From positions 1 to 16,223 of the forward strand of contig OUQQ01000484.1 of the NCBI GenBank assembly GCA_900404475.1: a stretch of DNA of 16,223 bases, written 5' to 3'. The first letter of the stretch is position 1; the number at the start of each line of letters is the position of its first letter. This document shows positions 8,060 through 16,223 of the stretch, one piece after another. The notes under the pieces are model-generated. The model had not been told where the DNA came from and made no database searches. It was given only the letters and a program-made list of their open reading frames with translations. Both the position numbers and the translations under genes were made by a program. This DNA is from Spongospora subterranea. Lineage: Eukaryota > Endomyxa > Phytomyxea > Plasmodiophorida > Plasmodiophoridae.

Positions 8060-9703
8060 ATGCTCGACCCATCCATGGAGGCGCAGGACACGTTCAACGA
8101 GGTCCTCCTGCGCCCATCGCGTGTCCTATCGGCCCAGGAATTCATGAAGTCAATCCCTTTGGAGCGTCCCCGTCTTGGCGTACCGTTCATCCAGAGGGAA
8201 TCGCAATCGTTCATAGTTCGCGACAGGTCCCTTGTTCCCCCCGACCAACGTCATTAAACCCCAACATCCCTAGGTTGATGTCGTGCATTGACCCGACCTC
8301 GGCCTATCCAGAGCCGACCGAACAGGAGAATGAGCCAGTACCACCGCCACCGCCACCCCAACAACAACCCAAGAAGAAGCCGTTATTCGCCAATTGTCCA
8401 TCGCAGGGAACGGGGTCCGATCGTCGTTCCCCCATCTGACCAGAGTCGCCCATCTGGTGTTTAGGCAGACCCGTTCGCAATGGCAGCGGTCGATGACGCC
8501 CCATTTAATCGGTTCCCGGATTTATATCGCCAGATATGGCGGCTCCCCGATCCTGGTCACGTCCACGATCCGTCCGGTCCCGACCGAACGCGACCGGAAG
8601 GCGTCCGTCGACCTGGGGGATCATCTGCACGATATCGATGCGCTTTTGCCCCAGCCTGGCCAGACCGGTCCGTATTCCACATCATTTCCAGCCATCGCCC
8701 CAAATGCCAATTCCTCTCCAGGTGTGTCGTATCGAACGCTGCTGGATTCGTCAACGGATCAGTTCCTGTCGCTATATAGCCCACGACTTCTGGACGACCC
8801 CGAGGCGAAACTGGGTTCCAACCGTCTCGTCATGAACCTGCCTTGCTACATGTCCAGCGTTATCGCGTTCGTTCGATCAAAGGTAAGACCAACGCGCCGC
8901 TCGAAAACAATCAGCCACCGGACCTGATCGATCGGGGTTTCAGGACCTGCGCCTAGATCTGAATCGGCAATTCAGTGTGAAGCATCCATGGCTTCACCAA
9001 TCGATGACGCTGTCGAAAATTCGGCGAATCAAGGCCAACATCCTCAGGGTCATTCACGATCTGGACATGGAGATATCAACGGCGGCGATCGCCTGCGCGT
9101 ATTTCGAGATGCTCATCATCAAGGGTGATGTTCGGGGTCCCGAAAATCGCCAACGTTCCTCTCTTTTAAGACCGTTATTCGTTCAGGAGTGGTCAACAAA
9201 CAGATTCGACACACATTGGCGGCCGTTTGCGTCCTGTTGGCGTCGAAATTTAACGCATGTGGCCGAGATCCGGGAGAGCTTCTTCAGGTGTGTTGTTGGT
9301 TTTGTCGGGAATTCGTTGAGTTTTGGCGTGGGCCGATGAATCGCTCCGTTTTAGGAACTTTGCGAAATGATGAGGATTCGCCGGCAAAGCGTCCTCGATC
9401 TGGAGCTGTATGTGTTCGTACAGCTCGAGTTCAACGTAGGTTCTTCACGTGAATACCGATCAGGGTGTTTATTGTTCTGATTTGAAATCGATTCAGCTCC
9501 ATTTGACGCCATCTCAGGTCTCGTGACTGTTGTTGGGATCAGTTTCTCCCACCCGGTTTTGTGTTTGTTGACTCGGTTTGGTTGCACAGATTCTCCCACA
9601 CTTCTCGAACCTGCTGCAATCGCTCGACAGCGACGTGGTAGACTATCTCGGCAAGCAATGCTATGAGCAGTTCTGCCATTCATTAGGACTCGAAGCCCAA
9701 TAA
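8060..9703 (+). CDS. CABLES: CABLES-like protein (CDK5 and ABL1 enzyme substrate family), C-terminal cyclin box
   Basis: Cyclin-like adaptor; animal CABLES link CDKs to kinases such as ABL and WEE1. Exons: 8060-8226, 8274-8414, 8465-8882, 8944-9124, 9187-9287, 9355-9435, 9497-9517 and 9590-9703. All seven introns are GT-AG (47-72 bases), and the phases join into 407 residues. The N-terminal part has AQEFMKSIPLERP (about 28-40), loosely like the N-terminal CABLES block, then a proline run (P79-P84) with QQQPKKK. The diagnostic part is LLDDP (about 211-215), CYMSSVIAFV, then HPW...MTLSKIRRIKANIL and ACAYFEMLIIKG, closely matching the CABLES C-terminus. It continues VNKQIRHTLAAVCVLLASKF and ends in ILPHFSNLLQSL. 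The 21-base exon supplies LHLTPSQ, which the family has at this place. The start at 8060 is chosen as the first in-frame ATG; Met at 8075 is an alternative. It ends 377 bases before ARFGAP1-like on the same strand. Confidence 0.88.
9497..9517 (+). other. 21-base microexon of the CABLES-like gene
   Basis: The sequence is flanked by ATTCAG on the left and GTCTCG on the right and encodes LHLTPSQ in phase 0 at both ends. Animal CABLES have a seven-residue segment of the form LHLPEHE between the conserved EF(A/N) and (I/V)MPH parts, so including this exon restores full colinearity. Skipping it would keep the frame and delete seven residues from the cyclin fold. The flanking introns are 9436-9496 (61 bases) and 9518-9589 (72 bases). 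Confidence 0.78.
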
Positions 9704-10080
9704 TATTCCATCACAAATCACCCCCCATTGTATTTAATTTAAAAAAACACCATCACAAAACCCGTTCCAATTCGCACCAGAGCCCAACTAATGGGTCGTT
9801 TGGTCAATTAAATAGATCGATCGATTGAGTTCAGATCGTTTTTAACGAAGGTACTTGTCGTTGACGATAATCGATATTGAGGGTGTATTTGAGGAATCGC
9901 GTGGCCCAAAAGAGCAGTGTGTGTGTGTGTGCAGCCCACCTGTTGGCCAACTGCGATTTGCCGGGGAACTGGCCGAGAAAACCTGTGTGTGTGATATCCG
10001 GCCACACGCGCTCTCAGACCGGCGGCGCGCCCAAACCATCCGCCCCCTGACGCTGGAAAGGGGGAGCAACGCCCCCTATA
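9704..10080. promoter_or_regulatory. CABLES-like 3' end and ARFGAP1-like upstream region
   Basis: After the TAA at 9701-9703 comes an AT-rich stretch (TATTTAATTTAAAAAAAC near 9731-9748) that probably contains the poly(A) signal of the CABLES-like gene. A GT dinucleotide run lies at 9917-9931, with a second, shorter TGTGTGTG near 9983-9990. The last 60 bases before the ARFGAP1-like ATG are G/C-rich. Opposite-strand frames here (9808-10260) are judged shadows because they run into the conserved ArfGAP exons. Confidence 0.5.
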
Positions 10081-11228
10081 ATGGCAGCCAAGTTCAACTT
10101 CAAGGAGGAGCTGCATAGATTGCAGTCGGAACCGGCCAATAAGGTAGAAACCCGTCGGGGGTGGAAACTCAGTAATTTCCCTGTTGTTTTTTCCAATCGA
10201 TCCCACATCAGACTTGTATTGATTGCAACTTGTCCAACCCGCAATGGTCGTCGGTGTCACATGGCACGTTCATCTGCATCGACTGCTCGGGGATCCACCG
10301 ATCGTTGGGCGTCCACATCTCGTTCGTCCGCTCGATCACGATGGACTCGTGGAGTGAGAAGCAGATTCGCATGCTGGTTCATGGTGGCAACGCAAGAATG
10401 CGACGCTTCTTCGCTGATCAATGTTTTCCATCTGATTTATCGCATGCGGTCCGCTGTTCCTCCAATTTCCAACCTTTTTAACGTTCCGTTTATGCGTTTT
10501 TTTTTCAGGAGAAATACGGGTCCAGCGCCGCCATCGCCTATAGGGATCGCCTGAAACTTCTGGCCGACGATAAACCGGCTCAAGAGATCCCGTTCATCGG
10601 CTATATCGCTCCCGCGGTTCGACCCACTCCGATCGCGTCGATGAACGGTGGATTCGGTTCGACGTTGCGCGATGGCGGTCAATACCCCAGTCACGACGCA
10701 CCCGTCGACCTGTGGGGATCGGTATCCAACGTGTTCAGCTCGATCGCCGACACGTCGCGCAGCATCGCCGAGCGATCGCAGCCCGTTCTCCACGACGCCG
10801 GCCGCCAGGGTTGGGCTGCCATGACTTCATTATACGCCAAGGCCCAAGAGATGACCAGCAATGTCGTCAGTGTGTCAACGGTTCCAGATTTCCCCAGAGA
10901 TTCGGGTCTGCCCCGTTCATCGTTGCCCGGCATCTCATCGTCGTCGTATTTTGCCCAATCCCGATCTCCGCCTACGCCCAATCCGTCCTCCGACGACTTC
11001 TTCAACCAGGAGATGTCGTCGCAACCGGTGAGGTTCTCGGAACCCAACGGTTCTCGACCTAGGGCGGCGCCCATCGATCCGGTCGGTTCCCTATCGTCAT
11101 CATCGGTTCCAACGCCAAATCGGCAATCTAATACGAAGGTGACGCCGGGTTTGTCCACGCCAATCAACCACAATGCCAACCTGGTCCAACAGAATCAGGG
11201 CAATGCTGACGACTGGGGATGGGATTAA
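10081..11228 (+). CDS. ARFGAP1: Arf GTPase-activating protein, ARFGAP1/Gcs1 type
   Basis: Stimulates GTP hydrolysis on Arf1 and so controls COPI coat cycling at the Golgi. Exons are 10081-10143, 10212-10448 and 10509-11228, with introns of 68 and 60 bases, both GT-AG and phase 0; the product is 339 residues. The ArfGAP zinc finger is exact: C23-X2-C26-X16-C43-X2-C46-X4-R51, where R51 is the catalytic arginine finger. Around it are [14 protein letters not shown] and [17 protein letters not shown], strongly of the ARFGAP1/Gcs1 type. Exon 3 opens with [15 protein letters not shown], the conserved end of the domain. The C-terminal half is Ser/Pro-rich and has [18 protein letters not shown] (from about residue 160), which could be an ALPS-like amphipathic membrane-curvature sensor, and ends in DDWGWD, like the tryptophan-containing tail of animal ARFGAP1 that contacts COPI. 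Intact and probably functional. Confidence 0.92.
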
Positions 11229-11757
11229 AACAACCGTAAAACACAACTTGATCACGAAATGTCGATATTTACAATAATAGAATATACAAACTATTGTCCC
11301 AGTTTTGTTTTATGTTCAGGAAATCGATCTTCTCCAACCGTGAGGGGGTCCGCTATTCGGTCTGGGATCGATTGGAAAAATCCAATTTGGGGTATCAGAT
11401 CGGACCTGATGATTAAATAGTTGATCGGTATTATGGCCAACGAACAGTTGGCCACAACACAGGAAAGGTCTGTCAATTAATCGGAATATTTCGCTCATGA
11501 ACATTCAGAGATTTAAAAACCGATCAATTACCAGCGCAGCCAATATCGATAATACACCTTGAATTACCCCAATCACGATTGAAGTGACCATGGTGTCTGG
11601 CCTTTTCTGGAATATTGTCAGGTACAATTAATACACAATGATCACACACCGATACGTTCTGTCAGCAGCCAAAATCGATTTATTGACTAGAACTGTGTTT
11701 GAAACAAAAAACGATATCGCTGATGAAACCAGTTGTTGATTACCTGGCGAAAACATA
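11229..11757. other. Convergent intergenic stretch, possible small hydrophobic ORF
   Basis: Downstream of ARFGAP1-like there is an AT-rich stretch with AATAATAGAATATAC near 11272-11286, a plausible poly(A) region. On the minus strand, an ATG at 11591 opens a 28-codon hydrophobic frame ending at 11505 (MVTSIVIGVIQGVLSILAAL, then VIDRF), with possible splice sites (GTAATTG after LAAL, and GACAG further on). This might be a very small membrane protein or an unlinked exon. Otherwise nothing recognisable. The minus-strand frame 11316-11504 has no family resemblance. Confidence 0.3.
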
Positions 11758-12643
11758 TCACAGTTCTTGCGGTCGAAGCAGGGATTGCTGAGCACGTTCT
11801 CGCGCCATTTGGATCATCAGGATTATCAGGAAGAAAATGGCTAACAATGACATCACCATTGAGGAGCTTACAGTTACTTGTCTAAACAACTCCAGATCCG
11901 GCTTGTTCATAAACGAAACAATCGTTCCCATGGTGAGCAATACCATACAAAGCAAGATCAGCACAGCAATCAGTCGTTTTAACCATCCACCCTCATATTC
12001 GTGATACGCCATTGTGAATTTGGATCGGACCCGCAATCTCCGACCTCCTTTTGCGGAACTTTCACCGATAAAGAATGACCTTATTGTTATTGCACAATTG
12101 ACACAATAACCCGTGTATGTCTGTTCTGCGGCTGGATAACAGTCAATATCCTTGTGTTGCAATAACGAATTCCCTGTGGTCTTACAGTCCCCCGAGTGAA
12201 CGGCCCTTGATTTTGAGTTTGAAAATCAGCCAACCATGAGGCTCATCGGGATGGTGATTAATTGCCCAAAATAAAGACGTGGATTTGCTCTTCACGACAG
12301 CAGCTTTGCAATTGTTCGTCAGCAAGCGAGTAATTGTTGCAAAAATAAAATGCGGTCCTGAAAGAACCCTGATGTGGCCAGACATCAATATTGGGGATCA
12401 GGCGGGGACAATCTGGTAGGCGTTAGCTGGTCCAGGGTTTGGCGACCGGGACTCGTTCATGGGGTTTGGGCCCACCATCACCAACGGATGACGTCGCAAT
12501 GGACTTCTGCACCATCCACTGATAGATTCGATTAGTGTTCTTTGTAATTCCCTTTCCCAATATTCAACACGTCGATATTGTCGAAAAAGGTATTTGAGGA
12601 TGAGCGTATGCGGTTCCTCAGTGAGAATCGCATTGTTGTCCAT
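11758..12643 (-). CDS. Predicted membrane protein with two C-terminal transmembrane helices (family unknown)
   Basis: Minus-strand coding region convergent with ARFGAP1-like. The 3' exon (stop at 11758-11760) encodes two strong hydrophobic helices, LKRLIAVLILLCMVLLTMG and, after a short loop, VMSLLAIFFLIILMIQMA, followed by a charged tail ending LRPQEL. Upstream, a 60-base GT-AG intron at 12126-12185 (GTAAGA donor) is plausible. The exon it would add, 12066-12125, encodes a CQLC pair, and a 28-base intron (12038-12065) would then put the helices in frame. Further upstream, the same frame is open at 12182-12388 and 12398-12643, separated by one TGA at about 12396, which an intron might remove. 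The 12398-12643 part (HTLILKYLFRQYRRVEYWER) looks like real protein. The exact model is uncertain and I recognise no family. Confidence 0.42.
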
Positions 12644-12696
12644 AAACTCCTGTTTCCCATGGACAGTGGTGTCCAGAAGAGGATTGCCATACCCTA

Positions 12697-12846
12697 ATGA
12701 TCACCTCAACACCAATCGGGATATCGATTCACCGGACGTACAAGTACAACCCCTTCGAATTAGTCATTAAGCAGCGTGTTTCCAGGCCCAATTACAATTT
12801 CCAAATGGTTTTGGGACGGTTCAGTCATGAAAGATGCTCAGGATAA
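12697..12846 (+). CDS. Small ORF or first exon, 49 codons
   Basis: An ATG at 12697 opens a frame to TAA at 12844-12846 that encodes MITSTPIGISIHRTYKYNPF and FELVIKQRVSRPNYNFQMVL among its 49 residues. The composition is protein-like. It overlaps the start of the following unknown gene in another frame, so it may be a first exon of that gene joined by an intron I cannot place, an upstream ORF, or chance. An alternative ATG at 12827 begins a third frame reading MKDAQDNITFTPFDKPISPF before a stop. Confidence 0.25.
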   Translation: MITSTPIGISIHRTYKYNPFELVIKQRVSRPNYNFQMVLGRFSHERCSG

Positions 12847-14386
12847 CATCACGTTTACACCGTTTGATAAACCCATCAGTCCGTTTCAGTATTTTTCCAC
12901 TGCATTGGGCTTACACACCTGACAACTCGTACAATGATGAGCTTCTCTACGACTATGAGACCCCAACAGATGATGTGGTTCAGGACCGATGGTCCAATGA
13001 AACCAGAGCCGAAAGGCTGGACCCGACCAGTGATGATGACGGAGACGCTAGCGCTAGTCGCCACCAATCCAACAATGAAGGCATGGTGGCCAGCCACGGC
13101 CGCCAGACGAGCACGACGACCAGCGACGGATTGCGGATCGCCCGGAAGCGTCGCCTTGATGGAGACCAACCGTGCGCCGATTTTCGAAAGCTGATTCGCA
13201 AGGTAATCCTCAAATTTGGCGAAGCTCGAGAACAGTATCTGCGTTGTTATCGCGATTCAAATGCGGCGGGAGTGTCCCGATCTTCGATTAATATGATGGA
13301 ACAACCGTGCTGGAGAATATTTGCCAGTGCGATTTGAGCGTTGACGTTAATGACCCCTGGGGCAAACGATTGGTCTCACAATCGTGTGATTTATTTCATC
13401 TAACAGCGCACATTCTGTTTGGGAAAGCAATCGCTCAGTTACCTGTAGGTGAGTACTGTATGTTCCTATTGGACTACTGTGCAAGTACTGTCATTGGTAA
13501 CAAAATCCAACAGAGATAATCGGCATGGCTTTCTCGTTTACTGTAACGATACATTGATCAGGTAGTTCATTCGATGGGAAATAAAATCATTCTGATATCA
13601 GCGATCTGCACGTGAACATGTCAAAAGGTACCGTTGGAGCAGATGCTTGGACGTAAGAGGACAAAAAATAATTGGCATTATATTGCGAGCAATATGCCCA
13701 GGATCACCCCAACGAAAAAATGAAACGTACAGTACGCAGTTGGAAGTGGTGAAAACATGCGAAACCTTGGCCGAATCTTCATCTTCGAAATTCAAGTCGA
13801 GCACATTAAGCTCCAAATTACGATCCTATTACACCTTTTTGAAAAAAGCAAGGTATCAAATACTACCAACTTACGAAAAACCTATGTAGTGTTCTGAATA
13901 GATACGTGTCAGGACCAATCGAAACACCCTATCTCAATTGAAATGTATTTTCCAAGGAGCAGCAACGCGTTGTTTGCCAAATCTGTCAGAACCGTCATCA
14001 AATACCTTGCACTGCAAAAGCCTGTTACACCAGCCAATAATGGATCAACCGTTAGATTTTTCGAAATTATCGAATATTTTGACACCAAATCTAACCATGA
14101 CAAAATATGCGTCCTGCTGCGCATCGTTGGTCATATGAATACAAACGACCGCGTCAGCGACGATGGACTCGTCTTAACAGTGGCGATTACTCTTTGTCGG
14201 TATTTCAGAGTCGTATCCGTCGCTACTATCGAGAGAACGATGAAGTATGAGATTCCACTTTTGCAGCCAGTAAAGACTGATTATCAAAAACGGGCAGTTT
14301 ACAATGACGTGGACAAGCCCATCCAGCTTTTGATTACTCTTACCAAAAGAGAAGATTTTGAAAGCGATGACGACTTATCATCATAA
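12834..14386 (+). CDS. Multi-exon gene of unknown function
   Basis: A consistent spliced model is 12834-13271, 13328-13448, 13514-13542, 13602-13652, 13733-13852 and 13913-14386. All introns are GT-AG (56, 65, 59, 80 and 60 bases), and the phases join into 410 residues; the last exon and the 60-base intron before it are the best supported. The N-terminal exon is acidic and Ser/Thr-rich (SDDDGDASASR), then has a basic nuclear-localisation-like ARKRRLDG. The middle has CDLFHLTAHILFG, and exon 5 has a hydrophobic helix HIKLQITILLHLFEKSK. The last exon is a 158-codon open frame (for example SVRTVIKYLALQKPV and VGHMNTNDRVSDDGLVLTVA) and ends in SDDDLSS. I recognise no domain. The 3' end is duplicated as an inverted copy just downstream. 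The start and exons 2-4 are inference from splice consensus and phase. Confidence 0.42.
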
Positions 14387-14583
14387 AAATATCCATAGGC
14401 GTGTTATTTTATTGTATCCAAAATCTGCCTAAAACATATGTTACCGCATAGGCAAAATTTGGATATATAAAAATAATACGCCTATGGATATTTTTTATGA
14501 TGATAAGTCGTCATCGCTTTCAAAACTTCTTTCGAGAAGCTTCTCTTTTGCTAAGAGTTATCAAAAGCCGGATGGACTTGTCC
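14311..14583. repeat. Imperfect inverted repeat: tail-to-tail copy of the unknown gene's 3' end
   Basis: The left arm (about 14311-14430) includes the last ~25 codons of the unknown gene, its TAA and 3' flank. The right arm (about 14462-14583) is its reverse complement with scattered substitutions and a 13-base insertion near 14522-14540. A longest exact shared block is AAAGCGATGACGACTTATCA, 20 bases within a longer match. The centre contains a further small palindrome (GCCTA...TAGGC around AACATATGTT, about 14427-14453). The right arm's coding copy is frameshifted by the insertion, so it is a pseudogene fragment. Such a structure could form a cruciform or a long RNA hairpin. Confidence 0.85.
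14480..14583 (-). pseudogene. Inverted, truncated copy of the unknown gene's last codons
   Basis: On the minus strand the segment at about 14583-14545 encodes DKSIRLLITLSKRE, against DKPIQLLITLTKRE in the plus-strand gene: three of the four codon differences change the residue. Then 13 extra bases (containing TTCTCGAAAGAA) break the frame before the shared SDDDLSS-coding sequence. Similarity fades upstream of about 14600. No start or full-length frame is present. This is a fragment of a duplicated or mobile gene and not an expressed protein. Confidence 0.7.
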
Positions 14584-14999
14584 AAAACAGTGTCAACGCG
14601 CAGTACTCAAAAATTATATTTTCACTTTTTACCGGATTTGCGAACCAGGTGTGTGCGTTGTTGAGTGATAATGCAGGTTACCTTAGCAGTCAGCGCCTGT
14701 TTTTCCGTAAAGGCGAGTCGAAAGGGGCTAATACAGTGTAGTGTTTCATTCACGATGGTGTATCCTCTGTTCGATCGATTTGCGTCATTGATTATCAGTA
14801 TCAATAATACAGGCACAGCGATGTCGGCCGATCGTTTCGAGCCCCCATTTTGGGGTCAGCGTTAAAGTTTGCCTTCAATTATGGATCATTTTTGCTTGAG
14901 TCCGCCGAACTTCCGAAGAAATGTCTGCCCATACATCTTTTATGGACTCTGTAGTTTTTGAAAACATATGATACAGAAAATGTTGTGAGTTCGCAGTTC
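14584..14999. other. Stretch without a recognisable gene
   Basis: Frames of 60-85 codons on both strands show no family resemblance. The stretch links the right arm of the inverted repeat to the DDE transposase remnant and may contain the 5' part of that element, since weak transposase similarity begins near 15005. Confidence 0.35.
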
Positions 15000-15004
15000 C
15001 GGTG

Positions 15005-15584
15005 TACGCCTAAAACGTATAGGAACTGGGTCTGGAAAGTAATACAGTCCATCTTCAATTTGGATCTGGTACGATATTATAGTGTTGTGATGTATTGGCA
15101 TAGGTGAACCTTGCTGACATGAGCATCGTCCAATCAACAAAGAACTTTTATTCACACAAATTTCACCACGCCGGCCTTCGGTATCTTGTTGCATGTTCCC
15201 TGGGGTCTTCGGAAAAAAAATATCAAGTGGGGAGGTGGTGTCCCTTGTGGTGGCAATCCAAACTTGAAAATCGCGAGAGAGCAATTCATTTCGATTCTCG
15301 AGCCTCAGGAACGCTGTTTGGCCGACAAAGGCTTTAAAGACGATCGTTTTTTCAAAACCCCGTTTGTACAACCTGTTACAGAGTTTGCTTTGTCGTTCAA
15401 CCGACAGCACAAGTCCCAGATGGCGTTTTATGAAACCATCAACAAGCGAATTAAACAATTTGCAAATCTGCGTTCATTCCGACACGGGACGGATTTCAAA
15501 TACAATCTTGTGTTTGGATCGATTATTCAAATTACGCAGCTGTGTCTGGAAGATGAGCCACTATATTGCCCAGAATTTGGATGA
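15005..15584 (+). pseudogene. Frameshifted DDE-superfamily transposase (DDE_Tnp_4 / PIF-Harbinger-like)
   Basis: Plus-strand landmarks in order: TPKTYRNWVWKVIQSIFNLD (about 15007-15065), like the helical region before the catalytic core; NFYSHKFHHAGLRYLVA (about 15146-15197), matching the 'WYSHKFKGPGLRYEV' block; then, after a +1 frameshift near 15200-15230, GGVPCGGNPNLKI and ERCLADKGF (about 15310-15336), which has the second catalytic D in ADKG. After that come FYETINKRIKQFANL, FRHG and LEDEPLYC before the TGA at 15582-15584. The first catalytic segment, normally VDGTD, has decayed (SIVQSTKN), and the glutamate falls in the ETINKR block. Terminal inverted repeats were not identified. The minus-strand 172-codon frame over it is a shadow. 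Confidence 0.75.
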
Positions 15585-15890
15585 CACATTTTCCTTATTG
15601 TTCAAGTTGCAATGGGTCGTACAACAATACAATGAGCACGCACATCCAGGCATCTCAAGTGAACTACTATTTTGTTCGGATATACCCCCCAAAACTTACG
15701 CGAACAAATTGCAGGGATATTTCAATCGCTCCAGCAACTGCAGATTCCTCATCGGGTGAAACAGGCATTTGTCCTGAATCTACGATTGAGAAGAAACCCT
15801 CGTTGAGTCTCAAACGCATATACACTACTGCATAAATAAAATGTGTCACCAAAACTTACCGCAGCTTTGTGGTACTCAATCACCAACAAC
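15585..15890. other. Downstream flank of the transposase remnant
   Basis: Frames continue briefly on the plus strand to about 15759 (with QQYNEHAHPGISSELL) and 15835, but I see no family signature. A short, AT-rich 3' end of the element or unrelated intergenic sequence is likely. Confidence 0.3.
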
Positions 15891-16223
15891 TCAATACTTT
15901 ATTACTCGATCTCTGTGCCTAAAAAAACAGTTTGCTATTATTGCTAGCTTATTTGGAAACCTCTGTTGTGCGCGGAACGACGTCTCGAGCTGAGCCGGCT
16001 CGATCCAACCCACCAGAGGTGCATACAATGCCATTGAGTAAAAAGAACTGAACACCATGATCAAGAATAGGTTGAAGATGGAAACCAAATTTTCCAAACA
16101 ATCATCGAAATTCCGCAGTTGAAACACTTCAGCTGCGACCGATCCGGTGCGTTGCTCTTCTGACTGACGCGCTGCAACTGGCTACATGCCGAGCTGTAAT
16201 CGTTAAGGGCGATGCGTTTCCTC
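15891..16223 (-). CDS. Edge of a minus-strand membrane-protein gene, possibly cation-channel-like
   Basis: The minus strand is open through about 16185-15891. The most protein-like piece is about 16140-16057, encoding GSVAAEVFQLRNFDDCLENL and then VSIFNLFLIM. The pattern NFDD-x5-LVSIFNL recalls the helix before the selectivity filter in voltage-gated or two-pore cation channels, where the motif is FDDF-x3-LVTLFNL. A GT donor candidate (GTGTTCAG) lies directly after the last M at 16055, so the remaining part down to the stop at 15891 may be intron or a short divergent tail. The gene would continue leftwards through further exons, which I cannot place. Family assignment is weak. Confidence 0.27.

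Noticed and set aside
9808..10260. Minus-strand 150-codon frame
   Set aside because: It is antisense to the first exons of the ARFGAP1-like gene and includes the GT microsatellite (HTHTH run).
12876..13169. Minus-strand frame of 97 codons with hydrophobic stretches
   Set aside because: It is antisense to an acidic, Ser-rich plus-strand exon whose splice phases work; the hydrophobicity follows from the complement of Asp/Ser/Thr codons.
13733..13852. Resemblance of HIKLQITILLHLFEKSK to the helix of Sld3/Treslin replication factors
   Set aside because: Only a short hydrophobic helix is shared; no other part of the protein supports that family, so no assignment is made.
14940..15458. Minus-strand frame of 172 codons
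   Set aside because: It overlaps the DDE transposase remnant, whose conserved motifs are on the plus strand; no family resemblance in this frame.
1..16223. CRISPR array, bacterial operon or phage-type system
   Set aside because: No direct-repeat array is present, and all recognisable genes are intron-containing eukaryotic families.

Overview
The window is eukaryotic nuclear DNA. Several conserved proteins can be rebuilt only by removing short GT-AG introns, about 47 to 72 bases, whose phases fit exactly. Four genes are recognisable: a TALE-class homeodomain gene (minus, 1012-1842), an RNF181-like RING-H2 E3 ligase (minus, 7179-7610), a CABLES-type cyclin-box gene (plus, 8060-9703, eight exons including a 21-base microexon) and an ARFGAP1/Gcs1-type Arf GTPase-activating protein (plus, 10081-11228, three exons). 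Dense short introns and a BELL-like homeodomain tail, together with mobile elements that remind me of oomycete and zoosporic-protist types, suggest a compact-genome protist (rhizarian or other SAR, or an opisthokont protist) rather than a plant or vertebrate. The lineage is not resolved.

Layout. 1-1011: a fragmentary reading frame at the left edge, a 12-G run, then nothing recognisable. 1012-1842: the homeodomain gene. 1843-3089: no recognisable gene. 3090-5760: a decayed Ty3/gypsy retrotransposon on the minus strand, in the order protease, reverse transcriptase, RNase H, integrase, interrupted by a strikingly purine-rich block at about 3640-3965. 5761-7178: no confident gene. 7179-11228: a compact housekeeping block, with RNF181-like and CABLES-like genes diverging from a shared ~450-base promoter region, followed by ARFGAP1-like. 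11229-12643: minus-strand, intron-containing probable membrane protein, convergent with ARFGAP1-like. 12697-14386: a plus-strand multi-exon gene of unknown function. 14311-14583: a large imperfect inverted repeat that duplicates the 3' end of that gene tail-to-tail. 15000-15584: a frameshifted DDE transposase. 15891-16223: the edge of a minus-strand membrane-protein gene.

The conserved genes are ordinary cell-biology genes (ubiquitin ligation, cyclin/CDK adaptor, Golgi COPI/Arf cycle, transcription factor) and show no sign of a joint pathway beyond the shared promoter region of RNF181-like and CABLES-like. I found no convincing new defence or biosynthetic system. The items most worth a second look are the inverted duplication beside the orphan gene, the strand-asymmetric insertion in the retroelement, the BELL-like homeodomain gene between two degraded regions, and the microexon in CABLES.
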